Origin: Crotalaria pallida
Lineage: Eukaryota > Streptophyta > Magnoliopsida > Fabales > Fabaceae
Direction of reading: 5' to 3'
Assembly: GCA_037953625.1 (NCBI GenBank)
Contig: CM075652.1
Coordinates: 71,825,501-71,889,500, forward strand
Length of the DNA stretch: 64,000 nucleotides
Shown: positions 23,091-34,875 of the stretch, one piece after another
Layout of the letters: each line of letters begins with the position of its first letter
Numbering within the stretch: the stretch's first letter is position 1
Program-made: the position numbers and the translations under genes
Notes under the pieces: model-generated
Databases searched by the model: none
What the model saw: the letters and a program-made list of their open reading frames with translations, nothing else
Told to the model about the DNA's origin: nothing

Positions 23091-24317
23091 GTATTCATCC
23101 TAGAGCTACAAAGATGTACCAAGACATGAAGAAAATGTTTTGGTGGTCTGGACTGAAGAAGGATGCGGCAACTTATGTGGCATCTTGCTTTGTTTGTCAA
23201 AAAGCAAAAAATAGAACATAAGAGGCCTGGAGGCGAACTTCAATCATTGGACATTCCGGAATGGAAATGGGACAGCATTGCAATGGATTTCGTTTCCGGT
23301 TTTCCAAGGACACAAGGAGGATATGAAGTTGTGTGGGTAATAGTGGATCGATTGACAAAATTGGCTCACTTTATTCCAATCAATACGAAATATTCATTGG
23401 AAAAGCTCACACAACTTTATATCAAGGAGGTGGTGCGGTAGCATGGAATCCCATCAAGCATAATCTCTGATCGTGACCCAAGGTTTTGTTCTCGGTTTTG
23501 GCAAAGTTTACACCAAGCAATGGGAACCAAACTGAGGATGAGTTCAGCCTATCATCCCCAAACCGACGGCCAATCTTAAAGGACAATCCAGTCTCTTGAG
23601 GATCTGTTAAGAGCATGTGCTTTGGAGTATAGTGAAAACTGGAGTCAATTATTGCCTTTGGTAAAATTTAGCTTCCATGCAAGTATTGGGATGGCACCTT
23701 TCGAAGCAGTGTATGGGCGAAAGTGTAGAACCTCACTATGTTGGTTCCAAGTGGGGGAGAATACGCACATTGGCCCCGATGCCGCTCAAGAAACAACCGA
23801 AAGGATTAAAGTAATTCAAGAAAAGATGAAAGCTGCCCAAAGCAGACAAAAGAATTATGCGGATCGGAGAAGAACTAAATTGGAATTTCAAGAGGGAGAA
23901 CATGTCTTTCTCCGAGTAGTTCCGACAACTGGAGTTGGACGTGTGATAAAACCAAAGAAGTTATCACCCAAATTCATCGGTCCATACCAAATCCTGAGCC
24001 GAATTAGCCCTGTTGCCTACCAGATATCCTTGCCACCATTTCTATCCAACCTGCACAATGTGTTCCATGTGTCTCAGCTAAGAAAGTTTGTGCCTGACCC
24101 TGCTTCGATTATCCGCATTGAACCCAACGAGATACCCTTGCTAGAAGATCTGACATTCGAAACCGGTCCCATTCGGATAGAAGATAGAAAAACGAAGCAG
24201 CTGCGAGGGAAGGAGATTCCTTTAGTGAAAGTCGTATGGGGACGTGGTGGTGTTAGCGACATCACTTGGGAATTGGAAAGTCAAAAGAAGGAAGAATATC
24301 CGTATCTGTTCGAGTAA
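23024..24317 (+). pseudogene. Element A integrase and chromodomain-like tail
   Basis: The HHCC zinc domain (HKSKMSIHP ... CFVCQKAK) is open at 23024-23221, then a frame shift. The catalytic core has the first Asp in MDFVSG and the second in SDRDPRF. The catalytic Glu codon has become TAA (23577-23579). Another stop lies at 23439-23441. The C-terminal part (23622-24317) is open and ends LRGKEIPLVKVVW ... ITWELE, a chromodomain-like tail that in this lineage is thought to direct insertion to heterochromatin. Confidence 0.88.
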
Positions 24318-24360
24318 GTTTTATTTTCCGAACCGAATTTCGGGGACGAAATTCCTTTTT

Positions 24361-24373
24361 AAGTGGGGGAGGA
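24361..24373 (+). other. Polypurine tract, element A
   Basis: AAGTGGGGGAGGA abuts the 3' LTR start at 24374. It follows a CGGGGACGAAATTC phrase, the counterpart of which adjoins the tract of element C. Confidence 0.85.
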
Positions 24374-24478
24374 TGTAAGGTCCAACATTTTTAAAATAAA
24401 TAAAGTAAATAAAATAAATAATAAAATAAACTATTTTAATTGAATAAAATATTAATTTTTCCGATTTTTAGTCAAAAG

Positions 24479-24577
24479 ACTCGAGTATTGGTGGGAAGAC
24501 TCGAGTATCATAACTAGCTGTTAGAAAAATTTGAAATTTTAGTCAGAATACTCGAGTATTTCTAGTAATACTCGAGT
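24479..24577. repeat. Upstream ACTCGAGT pairs, 3' LTR of A
   Basis: TCGA cores at 24481/24501 and 24552/24572 are 20 bp apart in each pair, as in the 5' LTR. Confidence 0.92.
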
Positions 24578-25629
24578 AGTTCGTGCAGCTCTGCAAAAAA
24601 ATAAAAGTCGGTTTCAAACCAAATTGGAACCAATAGCCCGTTTCATCTAGTTACAAGCACAGAGCTGGACCTTACTTCATATGATGGTAATCCTAAGTTA
24701 TAAATAAGTGATTTGGGAAGCTAGAAACTCATTCAAAACTCCCAAACCCGAATTTCCACTCTCATTATTCTCATTTTTCTGGTGCTCTCTTTGAGTCTTC
24801 GATTCTCCCTCCTCACTCACCCAAATCCAGTGAAACCAAAACACTATTCGAGTTCTAATTCCAATCTTGAATTAGAACCAAGAACCACTCAAATTGACTT
24901 CCTGTAGATCAAGATATTGGCTTCCAAAGTTGCATACTCTAAGCTGTGAAAACAGAGCATCAAACAGCACCATCAACCTCTCTTTCTTGAATTGGTCTGG
25001 TAAATTCAGGAACCCTCTCGATTCCAAATTCATTTCTGATTAAAGTTAGCACTCCCTAGTTGTTTAAGCTAACTTATTTCATTCTTTTTCATTCCTTAAT
25101 CGTGGTGAATTTAATGTCCAAAGTTAGCTAGTGCAACTGTTTGTGCACCGGTGCAGAATCACCAACCTTGATCCAGTCTCTTTTTCCTTCAACCAATCAT
25201 TTGTTTAGCTTCTCTAAGGTACGGGAGAAGTTACCTAATCACTAGAATGGTAATCAATAAGCTAAATTCATAGGAACCATATGAGGTTCATGGGTAATGT
25301 AAGTTTGAAATGGGAATCTGACTTGGAAGCCAGAGACTCATGGTTTTTGTGTTCAAACAAGTTTAATTGGACCTAAGGAAGCTCACTAGATTGATTTACG
25401 AACTTAAAATCAAGTAGAAATGAAATTGATATGTTAAAATGGACATTTTCTATGTTTTATGTAATCCTGTGATTTGATTATATTTTCTGTTAATTTGATG
25501 TTAATTGATATGTGCAACATGTTTATTATATGTGGAATAACTTCTGTTTTGTGCAGAATTGAAGTAAAAGTGTAAGAATCACGATTTGGTGCATAAAATG
25601 GAGAAAACTGGTGCTGTTGCAGCAAAAAG

Positions 25630-25750
25630 ACTCGAGTATTTTGAAAAAGACTCGAGTATTCTGGAAAGTGATGAACGACTCGAGTATTTCTTCAAGTACT
25701 CGAGTATTTTTGGCATGAACTACTCGAGTAGTTCATGAACTACTCGAGAA
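25630..25750. repeat. Downstream ACTCGAGT pairs, 3' LTR of A, expanded by one unit
   Basis: Pairs lie at 25632/25652, 25680/25700 and 25724/25744, all 20 bp. The last pair is new relative to the 5' LTR, which has only one site there. Positions 25714-25737 form a perfect 24-bp palindrome. Confidence 0.9.
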
Positions 25751-25897
25751 TTTTGAGAAAAACTTCATAAATCTCTTATTCTTTCAAAATTTCAGAAATT
25801 AACTCGTCTAATCCCTTGAATTACTAAACATCACTATGCTTAATATCTAAATCCCGTTGGTTGATAACTATCCTGGAGGTGTCCTACTGGAATTTTA

Positions 25898-26176
25898 ATG
25901 AGTAATATGTCAGATTAGTCCCTGACTTTGTAAGCGTAGGTCAAGTTAGTCCCTGACTTTATCGAAATAGCAATTTAGTCCCTGAGATAGGAGAACGTCG
26001 ATCAAGTTAGTCCCTGCCGTCACTATCGCAGGGATGTATTTGCTTTAAAATTGGATAAAGATAAGGATGCATGTGAATTAAAATGAAATCTCAGGGACTA
26101 AATTGCTATTTCGATAAAGTCAGGGACTAACATGACCGATGCTTACAAAGTCAGGGACTAATCTGACATATTACTC
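25898..26176. mobile_element. MITE in 3' LTR of A
   Basis: Terminal inverted repeats begin GAGTAATATGTCAGATTAG (25900) and end with the exact complement at 26176. GAATTTTA flanks it at 25890-25897 and 26177-26184, an 8-bp TSD, with two extra bases (AT) at the left. Internal phrases 'TTAGTCCCTGA' recur in both orientations. The 5' LTR of A shows the empty site. Superfamily is uncertain: an 8-bp TSD fits hAT; the extended inverted repeats also resemble Mutator-like MITEs. Confidence 0.85.
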
Positions 26177-27256
26177 GAATTTTATTCAGTGGTTGATGTT
26201 TTCCCTACAGGAGTCCCAACGGAAGTGCTTACACCCATTTGATCGATATTGATCCTATAGATGTCCCAGTGAAAGTTTTATTCACTTGGTTGATTTTTTA
26301 CTATAGGAGTCCCAATGGGGTCGTTGCAATTAACCATCAATAGGAGGCTATGCCCCGATGGACTATAAATGAAATAATTCGATACTATTTCTAAAACCAT
26401 CACAAAGTGGCTAGGCCGCTGATGGACGTTTCCTGAAACTGTTAAATAGAAATGATTAAACCCATCCCAAAGTGGCTATGCCGCTGATGGCCTTTTTTCT
26501 GAAAGCATCAGCACCAACTAAAAGAAAGGTTAAGGGAAATGGAATGAAAGAATGAAATAGGAAGCATGGACTATGTCCTAAATGGAAATGAGATGAACGA
26601 TGATGATGAATTAAAAGATAATAATTGGTAATAGATTTTGTTTGCATTCATGCATTTGTTTTGCTCCAGCTTGTTGAGGTATTAATACTAGTTACGCTGG
26701 GCGGAGGAAGCCTGTAAGTCGCGAAAGGTCGAGCGGAGGAAGCTCACGAGGACCATTTTCCTCCAAGTTGTGATGCCCCGGGAAAGGATTCTAGATAGAC
26801 ATATATCATGCCATTAAAGACAAGATTAATGCTAAAAGTTAAAATGGATTGACATGTGTTTATGCATTTGTAAAACTGCCATTACTTGTGTTTATTCTAT
26901 TTAGCCAATGTTCTTTATCATTCATTTTAACGTGATTTGCTATGACTTACTCCCTTGTTGCCCTTGTAGGTAATGGAGGTTCTGTCTTCCAAGGGGAAGA
27001 ATAGTGCTGACAAGGGATGCGAAATTCCCTTTCCAATGATGGAGTTTGAAGAACCATGCTCTGGGTTACTATTAATATATTAAGTAGCTCGGAGTCTATT
27101 TTGTTTACTTATAGTTCGAACTATTGTATTATAAAGTTGTAAAACTTGTATGCCTTATTTGGTAGGGATATTATGTATAAGTTGCTTCCGCTTTTTGAAA
27201 TGATAAAGTTATAAACTTATTTTGGCGAAAAATTTTCTCTACTTTATTTATAAGTA

Positions 27257-27668
27257 GAGTTAATAGTCATATAGGTCCCCTAAAGATACATGTGGAATCA
27301 GTTAGGTCCCTAAAAGATTAGTGGAATCTCTTAAACCCCCAAAGATCATTTTGGAATCAGTTAGGTCCCTGAAAGATTTGTGGAATCTCTTAAACCCCCA
27401 AAGATCAATTTGACATCACATTAGTCCCCCCATGAAGGACCTAAGGGAATCCTATGTGACACATTAAATGCTTTGTTGGCCCAAACGTGTCACCTTCTTA
27501 ACATTCCAACATCACATTGGGGCCGACAAAGCATTTAACATGCCACGTAGAATTACGTCAGGTCCATCCTGACGAAATTGAAAGGGGGGGATTAATGTGA
27601 CGCCAAAATGATCTTTGAGGGGTTTAAGAGATTCCACAAATCTTTCAGGGACCTAACTGATTCCACAG
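27257..27668. mobile_element. Inverted-repeat element with duplicated left arm
   Basis: The right arm (about 27600-27668) is complementary to 27350-27410. A second similar left block at about 27275-27345 makes two left arms and one right arm. It is flanked by GTA at 27254-27256 and 27669-27671, and the 5' LTR of A has the uninterrupted site. It is non-coding. The family is not recognised; a 3-bp TSD would be compatible with Harbinger-type elements. Confidence 0.7.
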
Positions 27669-27705
27669 GTAATTAAAGGTTAAATAGTTGGGTCGTTACA
27701 TAGGG

Positions 27706-30048
27706 CACTAATCGATTAGTGGCTGTCCAAAACACCAAAAACCAATCGATTGAGGCATCAAAAATAGATTAATCCTTAAATAAAAAATCCGGACTAATAG
27801 ATTAGTTGGGGACTAATCTATTAGTCCCTGTTTAGCCAGCATCCAAAACGTGATTTTAAATCGGTCCCTCACGTGTCTCTCCATAAAAAATCACGGCTCC
27901 TTCTTCCTTGGCTCTAGAAATTTCTAGTTTCCTCTCCACAAACCCATCAAGAGCCATCCTAAAATCACCTCTAATAAAAAAACCAACACATCCAAGCTTT
28001 CCATAATCATCATCCACTCCTCTTTCTCCATTAAAATCCATACCCTTTTATACCCAAATCTCTAAATCATAATACCCTTTGTGTTCTTACTAAATAAGTG
28101 GAAGAAGATTTTAAGGACAAAGAAATAGTGGAAGAAGGATTAACTAAGGAAGAGAAGCAAAGCATCATAGCCATCAAAGCTTAGGAGAAACTTTCTCTCA
28201 CTAGGGTTTCTCTCTCCTCACTCAAGGTAAGGGAGGAGTAGTTTTATTAATTTAAAGTAAAGAATTGAGTCTTAATAACATAGAACCATAGGATTGATGA
28301 TGATGTATATACAATTACCTTTGATTTGTTGCGTTAAAAACCTTTAATGTTGAAGTAGAATTATCGCTCTAATTCTTGATGATGGTTATATATTTATTTT
28401 TGACTCTTAATGATTATATGCTAGATTAATAAGTATACTTTGAAATATTATATGATGTTGATTTTAAATGAATTTGTTGTATTTGGTTATATAAGACTAA
28501 TTATGTGAATGTACACTATTGAGTATTACGGAATGTGATATTAATATTAAATGATTTAATTGTATGTAAATATAAAAAGGTTGAATGATTAAATTTGAAT
28601 ACTTTGAATATTAATTATAATGGTTGCATTGCATTTCCATATATTAGAATAGCACTTATACTTCCCAATTGAAATCATACTAAATTGTAAACTAATTTCT
28701 AAATTTTTAATTTTAAAAAGTATGAATTCAATTGAGAAGTAATTAGGATCATGCATCATACATGGAGTTATAAGGTGGACGGTGAGGAAGTTGGGAAAGA
28801 CAATACGCGGAGGCACGTGAGTGGTATGTGACTAGGTTGTGCTAATGAAACAACCGCGGGAATTGTCGTTGGGTGGAACTTTGATCTCCTAGGAGGGCAC
28901 GGACTGGCCATCCATGTCGAGAGATTGGTTCCGCATTAACCATGATAATTCTATCGGTCACAGAGTCACTTCGGGACCGGTTAAGGGTGGTTCCCAGCTA
29001 TAGCCGACTTGGGCCTTCAACCCAAGTTGTACTGGACCGAGAGAGATGGCCAGTACTGTGCAAGCACTGGTGGAAGGACACTTACTCCCGGTTGGTCTTT
29101 CCCTGGAGCGGAGGGTGAAGTGAGGAATGAATTGGAGTGTTAATGAATGAATTGAAATGATGATGAGAATGTGAAAAGACAAGAGATGTGGGAAAAGATG
29201 AAAAGAGTGAGATGGACAATATATTTTTAATAATCCTTGATTGGATCCAATGCATTGAGAATTGAAAGATAAATTGAGAAGAAGTGAAATTTGACAATAA
29301 CATGATGATGATGTTTTCTAAAATCATTGGATTCAATTACGAATTAAGAGAGTCATGCATGCATCATTTCATGAGAATTCAAGGATAGAGTTTTCATGCA
29401 TCATTGCGTTATTGATATTATGAATATGATGTTAATGTATGTTTATTCAATTAAAGTATTATGTTCTAATATTAACTTCTTGGTTTTTGTGTTATTGTTC
29501 TTAATTCTTTATTTTTAATTATGTTAAACCACTCACTCCCTTATGTTGACACTTTAGGTACTGCACCTGGTGAGGTCTTTTCGATTCCCCCTGCTGGGGA
29601 GAGTCATGCTCCATCACATGGAGTATAGACTTGATGATGTGGTTTTGCCACTTTTGTGCAACCAAGCTCGCTGATATAGAAAATCTTACACTTTTGATTA
29701 ATTAAATATAATATTTTGTAAAACTTTATAAATCCTTTACTTTTTGTCATGTAAAATAGTAGAACAAACTTTTATGTTGTAGTTTGTAAGATAGTGCCAC
29801 CACCATGGTATAGTATATACCATTGTTTTGGGTGTGAGAATATGGTGGCCAAAAAATTTTTTGATGTGTATTTATATTTAATATATATGTTACTGGATCT
29901 GACAGGTACTTAAAAAAAATTTGGATAGTCAGACAAACAAAGTAAACTCTGTCAAAATTTTTCTAAATATTTTCATTAATAAAAGTGTTGACTAACAGAA
30001 AGTACTATACTTAACATTATAACTAGAGAATTAAAAACTAGTGTTACA
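27706..30048 (+). mobile_element. Element B 5' LTR, remainder
   Basis: It continues the LTR begun at 17058 and ends GTGTTACA at 30048, five bases before the primer-binding site. Palindromes of the CTAATCGATTAG type lie at 27708-27832. An acceptor-like CACTTTAGG near 29562 precedes a short block (29566-29630) like those in related LTRs. The segment 28860-29100 contains short imperfect repeats rich in GGACCG and GGTTCC. Confidence 0.85.
27708..27832. repeat. CTAATCGATTAG-type palindromes in element B LTR
   Basis: Cores lie at 27712 (TCGA, pairing with 17194 across element A), 27746 (TCGA) and 27798/27817 (TAGA/TCTA, 19 bp apart). The palindromes are more decayed than in other families, but the paired spacing persists. 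Confidence 0.7.
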
Positions 30049-30053
30049 ATTTA

Positions 30054-30066
30054 TGGTATCAGAGCA
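30054..30066 (+). promoter_or_regulatory. Primer-binding site, element B
   Basis: TGGTATCAGAGCA is complementary to the 3' end of initiator tRNA-Met and lies five bases after the LTR. Confidence 0.9.
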
Positions 30067-30211
30067 ATGGTTACAGTCCTCGGTTGTGAAGTATGGACTC
30101 CCATACTCCCAAAGCGTTACTCCACAAAAGAGTAACTATTAATTAGTATAGTATGGGAAGTCGTAGAATTTTATGATTCTTATTGTTTTAGTTCTATTTC
30201 AGAGCTTGAAG

Positions 30212-31240
30212 ATGGCTGGTAGAAACAACCAACTTCTTGAACGAATCACCGCTGTTCTTGAGGCGTTGGCCCAAAACCTGAACAATCAAGCCAACCAAAA
30301 TGCAAATCCAAACTAGAATCAACCTCAAGGACAAGCGGAGATTCATGGGCTAACAGAGTTCAAGAAGTTAGACCCTCCTCAGTATGATGGAGAGTTTAAT
30401 CATGATAAAGCTAAGAGATGGATTCAGGAGCTGGAGAAAATATTTCATTCAATGCCTTGTACAAATGAGCAACGTGTCAACTTCTCCACCTTCATGCTGA
30501 CTAGAGAGGCGGAAGATTGGTGGAGTAATACAAGTAGGGTATTGGAAGTTGAAGGTCGGATCATCACATGGGATCTTTTCAAGGAGAAATTCCTTGAAAA
30601 GTTCTTTCCCGAAGAAGTTCGACATAGAAAGGAGATATAATTTCTATAATTGAAGCAAGGATCTATGTATGTGGGTGAGTATGCATCTAAATTCGAGGAG
30701 CTGATCAAGTACTCCCCATATTTTCTCCATCATCCTGACGAGAGATCCAAATGCGTTAAGTTCAAGATCGGCCTTCGCCCACAAATTCGAGTAGCTTTCA
30801 GATATCAGGACATCCCTAACTTTGCTCAGCTGGTGAATATGTGCAGGACATATGAGGAGGACTTGAAGGCAAAGGAAGCTATGGAACAGAGCTCCCGACC
30901 AGCTCCAAAGGGATATGGGCCTATTAGGAATAGGCCTAGGGAACCCTCTCGTCAAGGGGCTTCTTATCCTAATCCTCGACCAAGAGAAGATATATCCGAA
31001 GGAACAAGCTCAATGGGGTCATCAGCTCCATCTTCTCCATCTGTTTTCAGTTATGCTCCTATTTGCCAACATTGTGGCAGACCACACCGAGGTATCTGCT
31101 GGAAACTGCAGAATCAAGGAAAAGAGCGGCACTGCTTCATCTGCCAACAATCTAGCCATATAGTTGCTCAATGTCCCAACAAAATTCCAAAGAAAGAAGA
31201 AGTTAGCATCGCAAAAACTCGAAAGGTCAGTGACAACAGG
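30212..31240 (+). pseudogene. Element B gag
   Basis: It starts ATG at 30212 (MAGRNNQLLERI). An in-frame TAG near 30315 and two stops near 30638-30650 interrupt it; the frame otherwise holds. The gag core includes EKFLEKFFPEEVRHRKEI and VGEYASKFEELIKYSPYF. A knuckle-like CQHCGRPHRGICW and a CCHC motif CFICQQSSHIVAQC follow. The protein would form the particle and bind RNA. Confidence 0.85.
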
Positions 31241-33057
31241 CCTACCACTAGTGGTAGAGTCTACACCCTCAGCGGTGCTGAAGCTGATAATGTTAAGGGA
31301 CTGATTAAAGGTACATGTTATATTAATAACCATCCTTGTGAAGTATTGTTTGACTGTGGTGCCACCCACTCCTTTATCTCTTTTGATTATGTTGCACGAT
31401 TAAATTTACCTATTGTTGATACACCTTACAAACTTTTAGTATCTACCCCCACTAATCCTACTGTCATAACTAAAAAAATATGTACCAACTGTATCCTGAA
31501 AGTTCTAAACCACACATTCTATATTGATCTCATCTGTCTCCCCTTAAGTCAACTCGATGTGATTCTTGGAATGGTCTGGATGTCCAATAATCACATTGTG
31601 ATTGATTGTCATAATAAAACACTTACCCTAAACTCAAACACTTTGAACACTAATCCAGAAGAGGATTTTGCATATGATTGCAATCTGACTGCGACTATGA
31701 TGGAAGTAGAGAAAGAGTCAGAGATCCAATCCATTCCAGTGGTGAATGAATTTCCTGAAGTCTTTCCTGATGAAGTTCCTGGGTTGCCTCTTGTCAGGGA
31801 AGTAGAGTTTGCCATTGACCTAAGGCCTGGAACAGAACCTATTTCTATAGCCCCATATAGAATGGCTCCTACTGAATTGGCAGAAACAAGAAACAACTAG
31901 AAGAGTTGTTGGAGAAGAAATTCATAAGGCCAAGCGCGTCACCTTGGGGAGCCCCAGTGCTCTTTATGAAGAAGAAAGATGGAAGCCAGAGGCTATGTGT
32001 TGATTATCGACAATTAAACAAGGTGACGATTAAAAATAAGTACCCTCTTCCTCGAATTGATGATTTGATGGATCATTTTCACGGAGTAGCAATCTTCTCC
32101 ATGATTGATCTAAGATCTGGATACCACCATATTCGAATCAAGGAAGAAGATATTCTTAAGATAGCTTTCAGGATTTGGTATGGTCACTATAAATATATAT
32201 TGATGTCGTTTGGATTGACCAACGCTCCTGTTGTGTTCATGGATTAGATGAACAAAATTTTCCGACCTTATCTGGATTCTTTTGTAGTAGTATTTATTGA
32301 TGACATCCTCATCTACTCAAAGACTCCAGATGAGCATTAGTAACACTTGAGAAGAATATTGGAAGTTCTGAAGGAGAAACAATTATATGCTAAGCTGTCT
32401 AAATGTGAATTTTGGCTAGAAAAGGTAAAATTCTTGGGCCATGTAATTACTCGCGAAGGGATAGTTGTTGATCCTGCGAAAGTAGAAGTCGTGTTACAGT
32501 GGGAACGACCGAAGAACGTGGCTGAAATAAGAAGCTTCCAGGGGTTAGCAGGGTACTATACGAGATTTATTGAAGGGTTCTCCAAAATTGCCTTGCCTTT
32601 AACAAGGTTAACTAGAAAAGAGATTCCATTTGCATGGAATGAACGATGTGAACAATGTTTTCAAGAGTTAAAGCACCGGTTAACTTCTTCTCCTGTATTG
32701 GTGCTACCTGATCCATCCCAGTCTTTTGATGTGTATTGTGACGCATCTTAACAAGGACTAGGATGTGTGCTTATGCAAAATGGTAAAGTGGTTGCTTATG
32801 CTTCTCGGAAGCTAAGACCGCACGAAGAGAATTATCCTACACACGATCTGGAACTTGCAGAGATCGTCTTTGCTCTTAAGATTTGGAGGCACTATTTATA
32901 TGGCACTCAATTTGAAATGTACAGCGACCATAAGAGTCTTAAATACTTGTTTGATTAGAAGGATCTTAACATGAGACAACGAATATGGATGAAATTTCTC
33001 AAGCATTATGATTTTAATCTACAATATCATCCAGGAAAGGCGAATGTAGTTGTAGAT
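31241..33057 (+). pseudogene. Element B protease, reverse transcriptase and RNase H N-terminal part
   Basis: The protease active site reads DCG (31352-31360) instead of DSG in a normal GATHSFIS context. A frame shift lies near 31880. The RT has the FIDD box intact, but MPFG has become MSFG and stops lie near 32247 and 32338-32343. RNase H (FDVYCDAS) has a stop right after DAS near 32750 and another near 32957. The frame is cut at 33057 by the solo LTR. Confidence 0.88.
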
Positions 33058-33431
33058 TGTAACATCCCGAATTTTAATTCTAAGAGTAATTAGAATAATG
33101 ATATGATTTGGAAGTAAGGATTATTCTAAAAATAATTTAAAATGATGGATTAAGAGTTCTTTGAATGCCATAAAGGAATCAAGAAGCATTGGCATCAGAA
33201 AGGAGGTTGAAAGATGAACAAAAGAGCGTTAGAAGCGATGTTTTTGGTGTTATAAACACCCTATATTAGGAAATTCAAAATAAAATATTTACAACTCTGA
33301 ACACAAATTCCACCGTTGGATGTGAATATTAGTATGTAGGGAAGCTTGCTTTCAAATTTGAGCAAGATCCGACGGGTAACGAAGAAGTTGTGGCGTTTTG
33401 AAGTGCTAAGTATTGAAAGGCTAAGCAGGTT

Positions 33432-33525
33432 AATCGATTAACCTGGTGGTTAATCGATTAAGGGCTGAAAGTTGATTTTTGCCATTTTACAAGGGTTAAT
33501 CGATTAACCACTGGGTTAATCGACT
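33432..33525. repeat. Two TTAATCGATTAA pairs in solo LTR
   Basis: TCGA cores at 33434/33454 and 33500/33520 are exactly 20 bp apart. An A-rich TATA-like stretch (AAAAAAATAAAAGG, near 33542) and a C/T-rich leader follow, as at 56887-56960. Confidence 0.88.
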
Positions 33526-34875
33526 AACACGCATCAGAATTGAAAAAAATAAAAGGGAATCAAGCTCCATTTCATCCCCAATTCGTCCCTTCTTCTTCCC
33601 CCACCCCAAGAACGCTTATTCCATGCCTTGAGACCCTAAAACCTCAAGCTATTGTGGCCATCCATCATCATCCTCAAGGTCCCAAGTGTCATCCTCTCTT
33701 CTCCCTCTCTTTTGGTGCTTCTCTCTCTCCATGGCTTCCTCCCTCTCTAGCTCCAACACTCCCATCAAGTCCTAGGTATGTGAGAACAAGTTCTCTTCCT
33801 CCTATTTCTTCCATTGTAAAAGCTAATCATCATCACCTCTAACTCTTGTCTCTCTCTTTGTGTGTTAGGGTTTTATTGGCCCTTTCTCTCTCTTGGGGTT
33901 TCTCCTTTCCTCTCTTTCATGGAGAGGGTGGTGAACTCCTCCACCCCACATTATCATAGGTTATTATCACTATCTGGCTTGTCTCTCGATCGCTCTCCAT
34001 CACCGCCGCTCTTGATTCATCCGGTTTCAATTTGTAAGCCATAAAGCAAGGATTTGGTACTCCCTTCTCTCTCTTTGTTGGTTGAGGTAAGACGGGTTGC
34101 GTTACCTTTACTTAGAAAGTAAATTCTAGGATGCTATAGTGATGACTAAGAATAGGGTAATATGTTAATGAACCTTAGGGTAGTCCCCGCTGACATAAAT
34201 GAAGTATTTAGAATTATTAATGGAAACCACGCCTTAGGGAATATAATATGTACGTGTGGGACAAGGTCCAGAACGAATGGGTGTATTTAGGGTATTAAAT
34301 AGGGTAATGGCGAATGAAAACGTAGAAAAACATAGAATAAAACCAAGGGGAAAAGTCAAGGAAAAACCAGCTAAACTTGGGAGTAAAAGAATAAAGGGTA
34401 AACGTAATAGGCAAAAAGAGTAGAACTAATAAACTAAAAGATAATAAGTAAAATAGTACGTGAAGATTTAAATGAGATAAAAGAGGGATTAGAATATGGA
34501 ATAATGAATACGTGCGGAGTCGAATATGGGAATAGAAACAAAATAATGAATTAGATGTAAAAGAAAATAGATAACCGGTAAAATAAATTAGTAAAAAGAT
34601 ACTAAAGCAAAGAGAGAGTACGTTGTTAGGGAAGTTAAATAAAATGTTGTAATAAGATATGGAAACTAAGCTAAGTTAAAAAGGGGTAGTTAATTAAAAT
34701 AGAGTATATGACCAAGTTAAGAGTTAATTATAAGTAAGAATAACATTAGTAAAGAGAAACACTTAAATAGAAAAAGATAAAAGAAGGGTCAAGAGACTAA
34801 AAGAATTAAAGAGAACTAAGGAACTAAAAGTAAAGAGAAAAGACTAAGATGAATTAATGATGAGAAAGATAATAA

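Larger units (their letters stand above)
17207..27700 (+). mobile_element. Complete Tekay-like Ty3/gypsy element A, TSD TAGGG
   Basis: Perfect TAGGG duplications lie at 17202-17206 and 27701-27705. The 5' LTR is 17207-19821 (2615 bp); the 3' LTR is 24374-27700 (3327 bp) because it gained two inverted-repeat insertions and a 20-bp unit. Between them are a primer-binding site, gag-pol ending in a chromodomain-like tail, and a polypurine tract. The lineage call (chromovirus, Tekay/Del) rests on long LTRs and the C-terminal LRGKEIPLVKVVW motif. Multiple stops make it non-autonomous now. Confidence 0.93.
24374..27700 (+). mobile_element. Element A 3' LTR, 3327 bp with two insertions
   Basis: It aligns by eye along its full length to the 5' LTR with few substitutions. 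The extra ~700 bp are an inverted-repeat element at 25898-26176, a second at 27257-27668, and a 20-bp palindromic unit near 25730. A stretch near 26665-26690 is also shorter than its 5' counterpart. Both insertions post-date element A, because the 5' LTR lacks them. Confidence 0.93.

Noticed and set aside
33540..33842. 100-codon ORF in the solo LTR
   Set aside because: It is low-complexity Pro/Ser/His sequence from the pyrimidine-rich leader, and the sister LTR at 56583 does not keep the frame.
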